NCBI GenBank assembly: GCA_023426865.1
Contig: JAEZBT010000459.1
Span: forward strand, 1-5,256
Reading direction: 5' to 3'
DNA length: 5,256 nt
Origin: Actinomycetes bacterium
GTDB taxonomy: Bacteria; Actinomycetota; Actinomycetes; Actinomycetales; Cellulomonadaceae
In this document: positions 5,012 through 5,256 of the stretch, piece by piece
Layout of the letters: each line of letters opens with the position of its first letter
Numbering within the stretch: the first letter of the stretch is position 1
The notes under the pieces: generated by a model
The model's database searches: none
What the model was told of the DNA's origin: nothing
What the model saw: only the letters and a program-made list of their open reading frames with translations
Made by a program: the position numbers and the translations under genes

Positions 5012-5256
5012 ATGTCATGGGTCGGCTGGGTCGCTCTGGCCTCGGTCGTGGCGCTCCTGCTGGCCGGAGGCGCCCTGTGGGTCGCCCTCGGGAACCGTCG
5101 CGCGCTGCGGGGGCGGGGCATCCCCATCCCGCCCGCGATCGGTGCGCCCGGCAGCCGCGGCACCGCCGCCACGGACGCGACGGACGTCGCCCACACCCTC
5201 GTGGCGTTCGTCGCCAACCCGACCAAGCCGGGGGTGCCCGCGCTGCGCGACGCGGC
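5012..5256 (+). CDS. Diacylglycerol kinase-family protein, N-terminal part (cut by window edge)
   Basis: Only the first 81 codons and two further bases are in the window. One membrane segment at residues 3-26 (rich in Val, Ala, Leu, Trp) is followed by basic residues (N28-R35), predicting an N-in anchored or N-terminally hydrophobic protein. A Pro/Gly/Ala-rich linker follows, then the first strand of a kinase-like domain with AFVANPTKPG (about 65-74). An NP-T/S-x-G type motif on the first strand is characteristic of the DAGK catalytic domain family, which phosphorylates diacylglycerol or related lipids with ATP. The catalytic GGDGT motif would lie beyond the window, so it cannot be confirmed. 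The ATG at 5012 was preferred over an in-frame GTG at 5003, because the latter overlaps the -10 box TACCGT. The gene is divergent from serS across 64 bases. Confidence 0.7.
   Translation, partial: MSWVGWVALASVVALLLAGGALWVALGNRRALRGRGIPIPPAIGAPGSRGTAATDATDVAHTLVAFVANPTKPGVPALRDA

Noticed and set aside
4948..5226. Upstream in-frame extension of serS across the divergent gap
   Set aside because: The extra residues match nothing in SerRS, overlap the start of the divergent kinase gene and cross the TACCCT box. The conserved IDLR start lies at 4947.
1..5256. Search for a mobile element, CRISPR array, toxin-antitoxin pair, defence gene or tRNA
   Set aside because: Nothing of the kind was seen. 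All substantial coding space is accounted for by five familiar gene families, and base composition looks uniform by eye.

Overview
This 5.26 kb window has very high GC and coding regions dominated by G/C third positions. It looks like ordinary chromosome from a high-GC actinobacterium. The gene content and control sites (a LacI-regulated sugar-binding lipoprotein, a box close to the CebR consensus, leaderless-type start regions) would fit Cellulomonas or a related Micrococcales, but the genus is an inference.

Layout from right to left, since most genes are on the minus strand. At the far right (5012 to window end, plus strand) is the beginning of a membrane-anchored diacylglycerol kinase-family protein, cut by the window edge. 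A 64-bp gap (4948-5011) separates it from serS, which runs the other way (4947 to 3646) and encodes seryl-tRNA synthetase. The serS stop overlaps by 4 bp the GTG start of a Cof-type HAD phosphatase (3649 to 2822). After a 65-bp gap (2757-2821) come a LacI-family repressor (2756 to 1731), a 276-bp regulatory gap (1455-1730), and an ABC transporter sugar-binding lipoprotein (1454 to 69). A perfect 13-bp-stem hairpin terminator occupies 1-30.

There are two functional blocks. The right block is housekeeping: serS with a translationally coupled phosphatase, opposite a lipid-kinase gene, with both start regions looking leaderless. The left block is a carbohydrate uptake and control unit. The repressor gene sits directly upstream of the binding-protein gene, and the gap between them is packed with palindromes. 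One is a perfect LacI/CRE-type operator (TGCAAGCGCTTGCA), one differs by one base from the CebR consensus, and CTTGCAG heptamers occur as well. Permeases for the transporter are not in the window; they may lie left of position 1 or elsewhere.

I found no mobile element, CRISPR array, tRNA or rRNA gene, phage gene or evidently novel system. The most interesting material is the operator cluster at 1531-1720 and the predicted leaderless divergent promoter pair at 4954-5004. Both are pattern-based predictions.
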